NCBI RefSeq assembly: GCF_019049675.1
Contig: NZ_JAFMOW010000057.1
Coordinates: forward strand, 123,232 to 187,231
Length of the DNA: 64,000 bases
Source: Rahnella bonaserana
GTDB taxonomy: Bacteria; Pseudomonadota; Gammaproteobacteria; Enterobacterales; Enterobacteriaceae
Direction: 5' to 3'
In this document: in pieces, positions 20,629-28,494 of the stretch
How the letters are laid out: the number at the start of each line of letters is the position of its first letter
How positions within the stretch are numbered: position 1 is the first letter of the stretch
Made by a program: the position numbers and the translations under genes
Notes under the pieces: generated by a model
The model's input: the letters and a program-made list of their open reading frames with translations, nothing else
The model's database searches: none
Told to the model about the DNA's origin: nothing

Positions 20629-22230
20629 TCAGGGGCGCTTAACCAGCGACTGAGGCGGATAAGTCCGTTTCGGCAAAACGGCGGCCAGCAAAACCAGAAA
20701 CAGTGCCAGCCCGATGATGACCATATAGGTGTCTGATATCCCCAGCACGAGCGCCTGCTGTTTCACACCTTTGGAAAACTGAGTCAGAACTTCTGTCGAA
20801 ATCGCGGCACCATTGCTGTTCAGCGGCGCAAGAAAAGTGCTGTCGCCGGCATAAGGCTGGGACAGCAGATAACTCACACTGCCGGCATGATTAAGTAAAA
20901 CACTGGAATGAAACTGTTCACGATGGCTGACAAAAACCGCCACAAGCGAGCCGCCCATGACACTGCCCAGCCCGCGGGTAGTGTTGAACATCGCCGAAGC
21001 AAAAGGCCCTTCCTGAGGCTGAACCACGCTGGTGGCGCTCATCAGAATCGGCAGCACCGCCATCGGTTGCCCGAAAGCCTGCATTATCTGGATCAGATAA
21101 AAGTTTTCGCGCGACCAGACACCGGTGATCTGCATTCCCAGAAAACAGGACAAACCCACCAGCCCTAACCCGCAGGCCAGCACCCAGCGGCTGTCTATCC
21201 AGCGCATGGTCAGCACGAAGGCCACCAGCGGCGCGAGCAATAACTGCGGCAAACCTATTGTCAGCGCCAGCGGCCCGACCTGCACTGCGCGGAATCCGCC
21301 AGCTTGCTCCATATAACTGGCAGGCAATGCCGAGCCGGATAAGAAAAGAAACATCAGCGCGAAGAGCGTGATCAGGCCATGCGCCAGATTATGCCGACGC
21401 AGCATCTGTAATTTGAAAAGAGGCAGCGGATGGTGCCATTCATTTACCAGGAAAAGTGTCAGCAGGCCGAGTGCACCGAAAAACATCAGTGTAATAAGCG
21501 AAGAGTTGAACCAGTCCAGCCGCTCGCCCTGCTGCAACGCCAGCACTAACAGAGTGATCCCTGCGGGCCCGGTCAGCATTCCCACGGTATCCATCTGTTT
21601 AAAACGCTCAAGGCGTAACGGATCCTGTGGCAGACCGTAACCGATCATAATGAACGCCAGAAGACAGGGCGGGATCACCTGCCAGAATACCCATTCCCAG
21701 CCAACGTAATCCGTCCAGATTGCCGCCAGTGAAGTGGCCATATTTGGCCCGAACGTCGCCGTCAGCGCATAGGCACTCAGCCCGTACAACTTAAGATGCG
21801 GCGGCATGAATCGCAGTGCCGCCGTCATCAGCAACGGTGGTAACGCACCGCCAAAAATCCCCTGTACAGCACGTAATGCGATAAACACTGGCAAATTGGG
21901 GGAATAAGGCAGAACCGCTGCCAGAACCAGAAAGCCCGTCGTGGCAAACAGAGTGAAACGACGTAGCGAAAACGTCATAGCAAACCACGGTGCCAGCATC
22001 ATCGCTGAAACTTCCGCGGCCTGATAAGCACCAGTCAGCCATGAGCCCTGATCTGAACTGATACTCAGCGCGCCGCGCACATCCGCGAGCGCGATATCAG
22101 TGACACGGTTGTTAAGACCTGAACAGAGCGAGGCGATTAATACGCCGATTAGCCCGATCACCAGCCTCAGGGTGAAAGGCTGCGGAACAGGCATCGTGGC
22201 GGCAGGTGCCGCGGTGACTGACTGATTCAT
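20629..22230 (-). CDS. DHA2 family MFS efflux transporter (EmrB-like)
   Basis: This is a 533-residue protein with about 14 hydrophobic segments. Family motifs include LADVRGALSISSDQGSWLTGAYQAAEV (central part SSDQGSWL), ALRAVQGIFGGALPPLL and the motif-C-like region LTATFGPNMATSLA. DHA2 pumps export hydrophobic drugs, bile salts or uncouplers and need an EmrA-type adaptor, which is encoded 56 bases downstream. The gene is divergent from an IclR family regulator, the probable controller. The Shine-Dalgarno is weak. Confidence 0.9.
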   Translation of the reverse strand: MNQSVTAAPAATMPVPQPFTLRLVIGLIGVLIASLCSGLNNRVTDIALADVRGALSISSDQGSWLTGAYQAAEVSAMMLAPWFAMTFSLRRFTLFATTGFLVLAAVLPYSPNLPVFIALRAVQGIFGGALPPLLMTAALRFMPPHLKLYGLSAYALTATFGPNMATSLAAIWTDYVGWEWVFWQVIPPCLLAFIMIGYGLPQDPLRLERFKQMDTVGMLTGPAGITLLVLALQQGERLDWFNSSLITLMFFGALGLLTLFLVNEWHHPLPLFKLQMLRRHNLAHGLITLFALMFLFLSGSALPASYMEQAGGFRAVQVGPLALTIGLPQLLLAPLVAFVLTMRWIDSRWVLACGLGLVGLSCFLGMQITGVWSRENFYLIQIMQAFGQPMAVLPILMSATSVVQPQEGPFASAMFNTTRGLGSVMGGSLVAVFVSHREQFHSSVLLNHAGSVSYLLSQPYAGDSTFLAPLNSNGAAISTEVLTQFSKGVKQQALVLGISDTYMVIIGLALFLVLLAAVLPKRTYPPQSLVKRP

Positions 22231-22336
22231 AGATTCATCAACTCATTAACTTCACCGCTTTATGGGTACGGTGAGAGGAAAAGGCAGGTTTTGTACCGCA
22301 TGAGCTACAAACATCGGGTAGATCACATATATTTCG

Positions 22337-22403
22337 ATGCAATGCACCACATCGTGATACACGCAGAAATACTATAATACGGTGCACTGTATTGCAATGT
22401 GAT
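22337..22403. promoter_or_regulatory. Candidate IclR-family operator and promoter between efflux operon and regulator
   Basis: Two related elements face each other: ATGCAATGCACC (22337-22348) and GGTGCACTGTAT (22381-22392), 10 of 12 positions complementary as an inverted repeat. A TATAAT box lies at 22373-22378, abutting the second element, and ATTGCAATG follows at once. The position between the divergent efflux and IclR genes makes repressor control plausible. No experimental basis. Confidence 0.5.
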
Positions 22404-22487
22404 TAAAATTGTTTTTCACTCGCCGAGCCATTACATTGACCGCTCAGGATCCAGATTGGGATCACCCTTGGGTGAAAAGGAGAAATG

Positions 22488-23267
22488 ATGGCTCAGGACA
22501 TTCCGGCAGACGAAGAACGCAGCAGTGGGATCCAGGTTATCTCGCGTGCCGCGACCATTCTAAATGCACTGGGAAAACACCCGCAGGGTATGAGTCTTGG
22601 CGCAATTGCCAATGAGGTAGATCTGCCCCGCTCAACCGTGCAGCGCATCGTCGCGGCGCTGGCCGAGGAAGGTTTAGTGCGTTCGGAAGGCAGCGGTGGC
22701 GTGCGTTTAGGCCCGACACTGCTGAAACTGGTTTCCACCGTGCATACTGATGTGATTGCCATCGCCTCCCCTTTCCTGCGCCAGCTTTGCGACATCACGC
22801 AGGAAACTGTTTCACTGGGGCGTGCGAGTGGCCGCCAGATTGCCAATATTCACAGCATCGTGGCCGAGCGGGAATTACGCGTCGTTCCCCGCGTCGGTTT
22901 GAATCTGCCGATCTACAGCACATCAGGCGGCCGCGCCCTGCTCTCGCTGAAAACGGATGAAGAAATCCGCATTCTGGTGGGTGAGGTTCTGGAACCGGCA
23001 ACCGAGAATACCGTCCGCACAATTGATTCCCTGCTGGAAAAAGTTGCCGTTGTGCGTGAAAGCGGAATGGCGATGGAAGAAGGCGAAACCGTCAGCGGCG
23101 TCACCACACTTGCCGTGGCAATAGATACGATCCTGGGGCGATACTCCGTCTCCGTACTTTTCCCGACGGCCCGCCGCGCAGCCAAAGAAGCACAAATCCG
23201 CGAAGCCTTGCTGGAGTGTAAAATGGCCCTGATTGGTGAAATCGGCAAGATGGGTGAGAACAAATAA
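22488..23267 (+). CDS. IclR family transcriptional regulator
   Basis: This is a 259-residue regulator. The N-terminal winged helix (about residues 15-75) contains GMSLGAIANEVDLPRSTVQRIVAAL; the C-terminal effector domain contains PIYSTSGGRALLSL and GETVSGVTTLAVAI. IclR proteins bind small carboxylates or aromatics and mostly repress a neighbouring operon. Here the divergent target is probably the EmrAB-like pump; a universal stress gene follows 29 bases downstream. The second ATG of ATGATG (22488) is chosen because GGAG then has 5-base spacing. Confidence 0.91.
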   Translation: MAQDIPADEERSSGIQVISRAATILNALGKHPQGMSLGAIANEVDLPRSTVQRIVAALAEEGLVRSEGSGGVRLGPTLLKLVSTVHTDVIAIASPFLRQLCDITQETVSLGRASGRQIANIHSIVAERELRVVPRVGLNLPIYSTSGGRALLSLKTDEEIRILVGEVLEPATENTVRTIDSLLEKVAVVRESGMAMEEGETVSGVTTLAVAIDTILGRYSVSVLFPTARRAAKEAQIREALLECKMALIGEIGKMGENK

Positions 23268-23296
23268 CAGTGCGAAAAATGAATAAAGGAGTTTCC

Positions 23297-23743
23297 GTGT
23301 TTGATGTCATTTTATTGGCTGTGGACGGTTCAAAGCAGTCCCCTTTTGTTACAGCTCTTGCCTGTCAGTTGGCTAAAGGCCAGTCTTCTACCGTCTATGT
23401 CACCTGTTGTGTTGATGAATCTTATGCTCTGGAAGACAACGGAGATGAACCGGGGGAAATTGTTGATTATCCGCCGGCTGAAGCAGAGCAAAATACCGCG
23501 CGGGCAGTCGTCGGTCAGGCAATAGACACGCTGAAACAGGCAGGTATCCGTGCCAAAGGTAATCTGATTGTCGGGCCTGCGGGTGAAGCGCTGGTGGCTG
23601 AAGCCGCAAGAATCAATGCTTGCGTGATCGTTATCGGCCACCGCCAGCTTTCCACTTTTGGTCGCATGATGAAAGGTTCGGTCAGCGCCGAAGTGATCGA
23701 AGGTTCGCCCTGCCCGGTGCTGGTTGAAGTTCGGGGTAATTAA
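23297..23743 (+). CDS. Universal stress protein (UspA family)
   Basis: This is a 148-residue single-Usp-domain protein: FDVILLAVDGSKQS at the N-terminus with the ATP-loop aspartate, GPAGEALVAEAARINACVIVIGHR, and the ATP-binding motif type G-2X-G-9X-G(S) visible in GHRQLSTFGRMMKGSVSAEV. The GTG start at 23297 has AGGAG six bases upstream; an ATG at 23279 is in frame but lacks a ribosome site. Likely co-transcribed with the IclR gene. The role is probably stress or growth-arrest tolerance; nucleotide binding is inferred. Confidence 0.9.
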   Translation: MFDVILLAVDGSKQSPFVTALACQLAKGQSSTVYVTCCVDESYALEDNGDEPGEIVDYPPAEAEQNTARAVVGQAIDTLKQAGIRAKGNLIVGPAGEALVAEAARINACVIVIGHRQLSTFGRMMKGSVSAEVIEGSPCPVLVEVRGN

Positions 23744-23788
23744 ACTCTTAGTTATAAACCCGTAGTGATAAACTCATCGTTATAAAAG

Positions 23789-23813
23789 CAAAAAGCGCCG
23801 GACGGCGCTTTTC
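23789..23813 (+). terminator. Terminator after the universal stress gene
   Basis: AAAAAGCGCC-GGAC-GGCGCTTTT; the stem is short but perfect, flanked by A's and T's. Confidence 0.8.
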
Positions 23814-23849
23814 ATTATTCACAAAGAAAATAAGTGTTTAGCAAAAGTA

Positions 23850-24134
23850 TTACTTGGTATTTATCAGCCCCATCGATTTTGCCCACTCACTGATGTGATC
23901 CCGGTAAAAGAAAGTGATATCCAGTTCCAGCGAGCTTTCTTTCGACGGCGTTACTGTGCCTAAACAAGGATATTCCTGTGGCCGATATTCAAAGAGAAAA
24001 TCATCCATTTCCTCATCGGTCAGCAGTTTATCTCCCTCCATATCATCCTGATAAAAATAGGCATTCAGCATCCACACCCGGTACTCATAATCATTTTTAA
24101 TCAATTGCATAGGGATAATCTCGGTAAAAGACAT
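23850..24134 (-). CDS. Small uncharacterised protein, paralogue of the protein at 25762-26025
   Basis: This is a 94-residue acidic, soluble protein I cannot assign to a named family. It shares a pattern with the 87-residue protein encoded at 25762-26025: EYR.W near the N-terminus, a DDF.F..RP..YPC core and a C-terminal FFY...I.EWA..MG. The start is uncertain: 24134 (AGG, nine bases upstream) or 24110, which aligns better with the paralogue's start. No signal peptide or membrane segment. An AT-rich upstream region suggests its own promoter. Confidence 0.75.
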   Translation of the reverse strand: MSFTEIIPMQLIKNDYEYRVWMLNAYFYQDDMEGDKLLTDEEMDDFLFEYRPQEYPCLGTVTPSKESSLELDITFFYRDHISEWAKSMGLINTK

Positions 24135-24529
24135 ATTACGTACCTGAAAAATTTTCCCTAAGGTGCAGCTATGACATCAGGCACGCGTCGCGTTCGAGCC
24201 ATCCATTGCTGATTTCATATAACAAGAAATTAACATATCAATGGCCTTTAGCAAGCAGCAATTACTCTGAAAAATTCATTCTATGAACATTTAGTTATTA
24301 GCGGGCAGGATGTTTGAATTAAATATAATTTAAAAAAATAGATTAAATTATATTATTAATGTTGTGATTAACTCAGCTAAAGGAATTTCAAAAAATAGAG
24401 GGGATTCGGCATAAGAGGTGAGAGGAACAGAACTGACATTGGGGATGCCTTCGCATCGCCACTGCCAACCCTGTTCCCTGAATCTGTTTTACTGCGTTTC
24501 ACCTGAGAATATCTGATACCTGTTACGCA
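24135..24529. other. Gene-free AT-rich stretch with a nested stem-loop at 24402-24484
   Basis: About 395 bases. The left part (24220-24400) is very AT-rich. The right part can fold into a long nested stem: GGATTC (24402) with GAATC (24480), GGAACAG (24424-24430) with CTGTTCC (24471-24477), and an inner GATGC-CTTC-GCATC (24444-24457) tetraloop hairpin. TCTGTTTT follows on the plus strand. It could be a terminator for the reverse gene at 24530, or a small structured RNA. Confidence 0.45.
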
Positions 24530-24871
24530 TTACCAGCGTCCTGGCGGAGGTCCTTCGCGCCAGTGCCCCGGAGGACCATCATGCCAGTAACCTGGCGGCG
24601 GACCTTCGTGCCAGTGCTCATGGTGCCAGTAACGCGGCGGTGGTGGCGGAGCTGGCTCGTAATATACCCAGTGACCACGCCCTTCATCACGATAATGATG
24701 ATCCCACCAGCCTGGCGGACGCCAGTCGCCACCGTCCCAGTAGTACCCGCGGTTGTCACGATCGCCGATATGCAGTGACAGGCCAGGCATATTAACTCCG
24801 AGCTCGACGTCTGCATGTGCGATAGCTGGCAAAGTTAGCAAAACGGCGAGAACTAAAATCAATTTTTTCAT
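24530..24871 (-). CDS. Secreted Trp/His/Pro-rich DUF2502 (YpeC-like) protein
   Basis: This is a 113-residue exported protein. The signal peptide KKLILVLAVLLTLPAIAHA is followed by a mature region starting with DVELGVNMPGLSLHIGDRDNRGYYWDGG, where LHIGDRDN.G.YWDGG..R matches the DUF2502/YpeC family of periplasmic proteins. The C-terminal half is a low-complexity array of W-H-[DE]-GPPPG/GHW repeats, longer and more repetitive than I expect for YpeC. The start at 24871 has GAGG seven bases upstream. Function unknown; His-rich composition could bind metal. Confidence 0.8.
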   Translation of the reverse strand: MKKLILVLAVLLTLPAIAHADVELGVNMPGLSLHIGDRDNRGYYWDGGDWRPPGWWDHHYRDEGRGHWVYYEPAPPPPPRYWHHEHWHEGPPPGYWHDGPPGHWREGPPPGRW

Positions 24872-25073
24872 TGTGAACCTCACGACCTGCTTATCAGGTG
24901 GTGACAAAGTACCGCCAGCTATCTTCCTGTTCTATAGGAATTTATCCCAAAAAAAACGCCTTAACACTACCCTTACAGTTGCGTCAAAATGCCGTTGCCG
25001 ATAACCGGTTGCAACGCTATGTCAGCAAAGGATATTCAGCTAAAAATCGCCAAAGAGAAATAAATGACAGATA

Positions 25074-25104
25074 CAAAAAAACCGCCGAAGCGGTTTTCTT
25101 TTTG
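25074..25104. terminator. Terminator after the 43-residue ORF
   Basis: AAAACCGC-CGAA-GCGGTTTT; on the reverse strand the stem is followed by seven T's, directly downstream of the small reading frame at 25123-25254. Confidence 0.85.
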
Positions 25105-25122
25105 CTGCATAGTTGTACAAAA

Positions 25123-25254
25123 TCAGATTTTGCAACCTTCGCAGTCACTTTCGTCCTGAACGGCTTCAGGCACTTCAGCTGCTTTTTCAGCCGCTTTGAC
25201 TTCAGCGGTTTCCAGTGCAGCATCAATGTCAAAATCAAAAATATCGTCGCTCAT
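25123..25254 (-). CDS. Putative 43-residue acidic small protein with C-terminal CxxC
   Basis: A short frame reads MSDDIFDFDIDAALETAE... and ends ...ESDCEGCKI. It is acidic and alanine-rich with a predicted amphipathic helix (about 10-32) and a terminal CEGC pair. AAGGTGATGAGA gives a good ribosome site before the ATG, and a textbook terminator with seven T's starts 19 bases after the stop. These two signals make a real gene likely, though I recognise no family. It stands alone between the DUF2502 gene and yccJ. Confidence 0.65.
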   Translation of the reverse strand: MSDDIFDFDIDAALETAEVKAAEKAAEVPEAVQDESDCEGCKI

Positions 25255-25461
25255 TCTCATCACCTTAATTGTTCGAAATCGGCCTAAGTATAACGATCCG
25301 CCTCAGGAGATGCCGGTTTTTTTGTGCCCTGAAGAGGGCGTAAAGGCCACACACGCCGCAAAAACCCGCAGGATTTGCATAAACACCTTTCGGAAACCAT
25401 AGTTATAGTGAATATAACGGTGTCACGGAGACACTTTTGCTGAAAATACGAGGAGAACCGG

Positions 25462-25674
25462 ATGACGACGTCAAACATCAAAGCCTGGGCAAATACCCGT
25501 GAAACGTCTCACGAAATCGCTGAGGCTATTTTCGAACTGGCTAAAAACGACGAGAAGCTGGCGCAGAAAATTTGGGAAGAAGGAAACGATGAGGTTCTGC
25601 CTATCGCCTTCGCTAAAACCAAGGACGACTATCTGTTCTGGGGCGAAGAGAAAATTGACCGGAAAAACGTCTGA
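25462..25674 (+). CDS. yccJ: YccJ-like small protein
   Basis: This is a 70-residue protein matching E. coli YccJ (75 aa) along its length: [48 protein letters not shown]. The function is unknown. In E. coli yccJ is co-transcribed with wrbA; here a terminator follows at once and no wrbA is present, so the pair has been split. GAGG-type ribosome site (gaggagaacc) before the ATG. Confidence 0.9.
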   Translation: MTTSNIKAWANTRETSHEIAEAIFELAKNDEKLAQKIWEEGNDEVLPIAFAKTKDDYLFWGEEKIDRKNV

Positions 25675-25713
25675 TTACACTCAGCTAACTCGTTAAGAGC
25701 AAGCCGGTGACAA

Positions 25714-25741
25714 GAAGCCCTGAGTTCCGCTCAGGGTTTTC
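25714..25741 (+). terminator. Terminator after yccJ
   Basis: CCCTGAG-TTCCG-CTCAGGG followed by TTTT. Confidence 0.8.
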
Positions 25742-25761
25742 ATATCAGTCTCCCACCGGCT

Positions 25762-26025
25762 TCAGCTGTCGAACCCGAATCCCATTTTATGCGCCCACTC
25801 AAAGATCTGTTCTTTGTAGAAAAAGCGCGGCTCACAGACGCCCGGCTCTCCCGGCGTCTGGATCATGACTGCTACACAGGGATAAGCCACCGGGCGGGCA
25901 TCAAAGATAAAGTCATCTACTTCCTGATCGGCAAACTCAGAGGTTTCGCCTACCGCACTCGCCTGGAATATTTCATCCATTATCCATTTACGGTATTCAA
26001 ATTCATTATTGATAAATTTCATCAT
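25762..26025 (-). CDS. Small uncharacterised protein, paralogue of the protein at 23850-24134
   Basis: This is an 87-residue soluble protein with the same blueprint as the 94-residue protein 1.7 kb away: FEYRKW, VDDFIFDARPVAYPC, FFYKEQIFEWAHKMG. The central loop differs in sequence and length. Both lie on the reverse strand, separated by three unrelated small genes. No family name is recognised. The two copies point to an old duplication with divergence, a pattern also seen for immunity-type or regulator-type small proteins, but there is no toxin gene next to either. Confidence 0.75.
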   Translation of the reverse strand: MMKFINNEFEYRKWIMDEIFQASAVGETSEFADQEVDDFIFDARPVAYPCVAVMIQTPGEPGVCEPRFFYKEQIFEWAHKMGFGFDS

Positions 26026-26073
26026 TCACCTCTGTTCGGCTTTTACTCCACATACGGTCAGTGCCGGTTCAAT

Positions 26074-26349
26074 TCAACCGTGTAAGGCGTCACCGCCACA
26101 GCAAGGGCAGACTTCAGCGCGGGAGACTGACATTTCAGCGCTGCCGTCGGTGTCCCATTCCACCCGCAAAGGCTGGCCATTATCGCCTTCAGCTTTTATG
26201 AAGCGATCAAAATACGTCGCCTGTCCGGTCATCGTTTCAGTCAGCAGGAGTTCATCGCCAGCATAAATGCGTGCGGTTGCCTGGGCATCTTGTTTCTCTC
26301 CCGAAATGATTTTGTGCAGATGATGAATAGTCAGTTTGATACGTTCCAC
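26074..26349 (-). CDS. Small uncharacterised protein with C-terminal CPCCGG motif
   Basis: This is a 91-residue protein starting VERIKLTIHHLHKIISGEK. A GTG start at 26349 is chosen because GGAG sits five bases upstream; the ATG at 26364 lies upstream of that ribosome site. The middle contains RIYAGDELLLTETMTGQATYF and the end reads SRAEVCPCCGGDALHG, a half zinc-ribbon. It could bind a metal as a dimer. No family recognised. It lies 48 bases upstream of the paralogue at 25762 on the same strand, and they may share a transcript. Confidence 0.72.
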   Translation of the reverse strand: MERIKLTIHHLHKIISGEKQDAQATARIYAGDELLLTETMTGQATYFDRFIKAEGDNGQPLRVEWDTDGSAEMSVSRAEVCPCCGGDALHG

Positions 26350-26477
26350 AGTCGCTCCTGTCACGGCTCAACATCTTTTTCGCTTGTCAGATTCATTCAC
26401 GAAAATGATGTCCAGCCGCTATTTTATCAGAGCATGCAGGGTAACGTCATGGCCTGTGGCCATGTTTAAACGCGGAA

Positions 26478-26987
26478 TTAATGAGCTAACTGTGCTGTTC
26501 CGGTGGGATCCGGCAGCTGTTGTTGTTCGAGACGAGCCAGATCGTACACATCGTAAAAATCGACAAAACCTTTATGGCTGACGATCGACTCAATACGATG
26601 TTTAATCCGTGCGCTTACGCTGCCGGAACTGAGGATTTGTTGCACGGCATCCGCAGATAATTCACGGCTGAAATACCATTCACCGTTGTAGCAGACGCGT
26701 AAATCCAGCACGCCGATATCTTCATAGCGATAAACCGGTTTGATTTCGAGCAGTAACATTGCCGACATGAAGATCAGAAACGCGGTGAACCCCATGAACC
26801 AGCCGAGGCCCATGTAAGGCGAAACGTACATCACGATACCCACAGCGATATACCCCACCAGCATGGCCAGACACAACCACGGGTGATTCACAAAGAATTC
26901 TGCGTTAATCCGTGGTTTCCCGTCGCGCCCTTCCTGATGGTTGATACGATCAATTTCACTGTTTAATACACTTTTGATTACGTCCAT
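26478..26987 (-). CDS. ylaC: YlaC family inner-membrane protein
   Basis: This is a 169-residue membrane protein related to E. coli YlaC (156 aa): DGKPRINAEFFVNHPWL, two adjacent hydrophobic helices (about 35-55 and 60-80), then the conserved KPVYRYEDIGVLDLRVCYNGEWY block and KGFVDFYDVYDLARLE. Function unknown. It is not in the E. coli neighbourhood (maa/hha). The frame has its own upstream AT-rich region, and it is divergent from the sbmC-like gene. Confidence 0.87.
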   Translation of the reverse strand: MDVIKSVLNSEIDRINHQEGRDGKPRINAEFFVNHPWLCLAMLVGYIAVGIVMYVSPYMGLGWFMGFTAFLIFMSAMLLLEIKPVYRYEDIGVLDLRVCYNGEWYFSRELSADAVQQILSSGSVSARIKHRIESIVSHKGFVDFYDVYDLARLEQQQLPDPTGTAQLAH

Positions 26988-27046
26988 CTCATTTCCTCAT
27001 TGCGTCACGACTATAATGCAATCTGATAGGTAAATTTTATCATGAC

Positions 27047-27100
27047 AACTGTTATAGCGCGTAGAGCAGTTACCGGGAGTTAAACGGCAAACTGTTATAG
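27047..27100 (+). promoter_or_regulatory. Direct repeat AACTGTTATAG upstream of the sbmC-like gene
   Basis: AACTGTTATAG occurs at 27047-27057 and 27090-27100, 43 bases apart (about four helix turns). The second copy contains TATAGT and could be a -10 element. A LexA box of the CTGT-N8-ACAG type, expected for SOS-controlled sbmC, was looked for and not found. Confidence 0.4.
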
Positions 27101-27163
27101 TTTGGCATTTGCATCACCCTAAAAGGAACCCACTCACTGCATGTCAGATAAAAGGAGATCATC

Positions 27164-27640
27164 GTGGCATTATTAATCGTAGAAAGGCCGGCGAAAAAGC
27201 TGGTGAGCTACCGGGTTGTTGGCCCTTATAAGGAGTCCATCCATAATGGGTTTCAGCACCTGACAAAATGGGTTGCGCGGCACCACCAGCCGCAAAATGA
27301 ATGGCTGACGTGGTTTCACGATAACCCGGATACTACGCCTGCTGAAGCTTTGCGTGCTGATCCTTCGGTATGCGTTGCGGATAACTTTATTCTGGATGAT
27401 GCCGAAGGGCTGACGCTGCAAACGTTGCCCGGTGGCACGTATGCGGCGTATCACACCACGATAACAGATGAGAACTTCGAAAAAGCCTGGCGAGATTTTT
27501 ACGGCCAGTTGCTCGCCAGCAGTCATTACCGTCCGGACGGTAAGGCCTGTTTTGAGCACTATCTCAGTGATGGCTCGAAAAATGGCATCTGGGAAGTGGT
27601 GCTGTATCAGTCGGTCGAGAAAATTCCGCCGATCCGCTAG
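27164..27640 (+). CDS. sbmC: GyrI-like protein SbmC (DNA gyrase inhibitor family)
   Basis: This is a 158-residue protein with a single GyrI-like effector-binding fold. The pattern SYRVVGPYKESIHNGFQHLTKWV ... WFHDNPDTTPAEALRADPSV ... PGGTYAAYHTTI ... CFEHYLSDGSKNGIWEVVLYQSV follows E. coli SbmC/GyrI, which protects gyrase from microcin B17 and CcdB. Similarity is moderate, so it could be another GyrI-like small-molecule-binding protein. AAGGAG lies 6-7 bases upstream of the ATG. It converges with deoR; only 4 bases separate the stops. Confidence 0.8.
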   Translation: MALLIVERPAKKLVSYRVVGPYKESIHNGFQHLTKWVARHHQPQNEWLTWFHDNPDTTPAEALRADPSVCVADNFILDDAEGLTLQTLPGGTYAAYHTTITDENFEKAWRDFYGQLLASSHYRPDGKACFEHYLSDGSKNGIWEVVLYQSVEKIPPIR

Positions 27641-27644
27641 CTAT

Positions 27645-28409
27645 TCAAACCAGCAACGGGATGTCAGACTGGTCGCAAAAATCGAGATAAGCCTGTGGTG
27701 GCTCAGCGTCGCTGACCACCACATTAAAACGGGCAAGAGGTGCGATCGCCGCCGGTCGCACCTGATCGAACTTGCTGCTGTCAGCCACCAGAATGCTTTG
27801 CGCAGAGCGTTCAATGGCCTGATGTTTCATCAGTAACTCATCAAAGTTGAAACACGTCACGCCATGCTCAATGCTCACACCGGCAGCGGAAATGAACGCT
27901 TTCGAGGGCCGGATAAAATCGAGTTCACTGCTGCGCCCAATCGGCGTGAAAATACTGTTGCTGGATTTGAACGCCCCGCCGCACAAAATAACCTCGCAAT
28001 GCGGTTTTTCCTGCAACGCCAGAAACGTATTCAGGGAATAGCAAATAGCGGTAAATACACAGTCTTCAGCAATTTTTTCAATCACATAAGGCATAGTCGT
28101 GCCGCAATCGAAAAATACAGTATCGTTATTCTGGATGAGGCTGGCAGCACGCGATGCAAGTCGCCGCTTTTCCTCAATCTGACGCATTTTCTGTTCGCTG
28201 ACAAAATAATGCGTTGCCGGGCTATTTTTGGGATCCATAACGATGTAACCGCCCAGCAGGATAACCGGAGCGGGGGCGGAATTCAGATCACGACGGATCG
28301 TCATTTCGGAAACATCAAGCAGCAAAGACGCTTCTTTAAGATGAATTTTGTCGGTCTTTTTTAAAGCCAGTAACAGACGCTGGATCCTGTCTTCACGCTT
28401 ACTTTCCAT
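27645..28409 (-). CDS. deoR: Deoxyribose operon repressor DeoR
   Basis: This is a 254-residue regulator (E. coli DeoR 252). The N-terminal DeoR-type helix-turn-helix contains LKEASLLLDVSEMTIRRDLN; the C-terminal sugar-phosphate sensor domain has FFDCGTTMPYVIEKIA and CYSLNTFLALQEKPHC, the latter near-identical to E. coli DeoR, plus SAAGVSIEHGVTCFN. The E. coli protein represses deoCABD and nupG/tsx and responds to deoxyribose-5-phosphate. Those targets are not in this window, so it acts in trans. Confidence 0.92.
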   Translation of the reverse strand: MESKREDRIQRLLLALKKTDKIHLKEASLLLDVSEMTIRRDLNSAPAPVILLGGYIVMDPKNSPATHYFVSEQKMRQIEEKRRLASRAASLIQNNDTVFFDCGTTMPYVIEKIAEDCVFTAICYSLNTFLALQEKPHCEVILCGGAFKSSNSIFTPIGRSSELDFIRPSKAFISAAGVSIEHGVTCFNFDELLMKHQAIERSAQSILVADSSKFDQVRPAAIAPLARFNVVVSDAEPPQAYLDFCDQSDIPLLV

Positions 28410-28494
28410 GATGTTATCTCACGCCCTTACCGTTTCGCAGCCGCTCACTATACCGTTGCCGGTCACTCACCGCAAACCCCTGCAACGCCTGAAT

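Noticed and set aside
24898..25287. 129-residue plus-strand frame antisense to the 43-residue ORF
   Set aside because: Translation is low-quality (Lys/Phe/Ser-rich), spans a terminator and lacks a ribosome site.
27001..27163. LexA box upstream of sbmC-like gene
   Set aside because: Only CTGT half-sites followed by no ACAG at the required distance were found.
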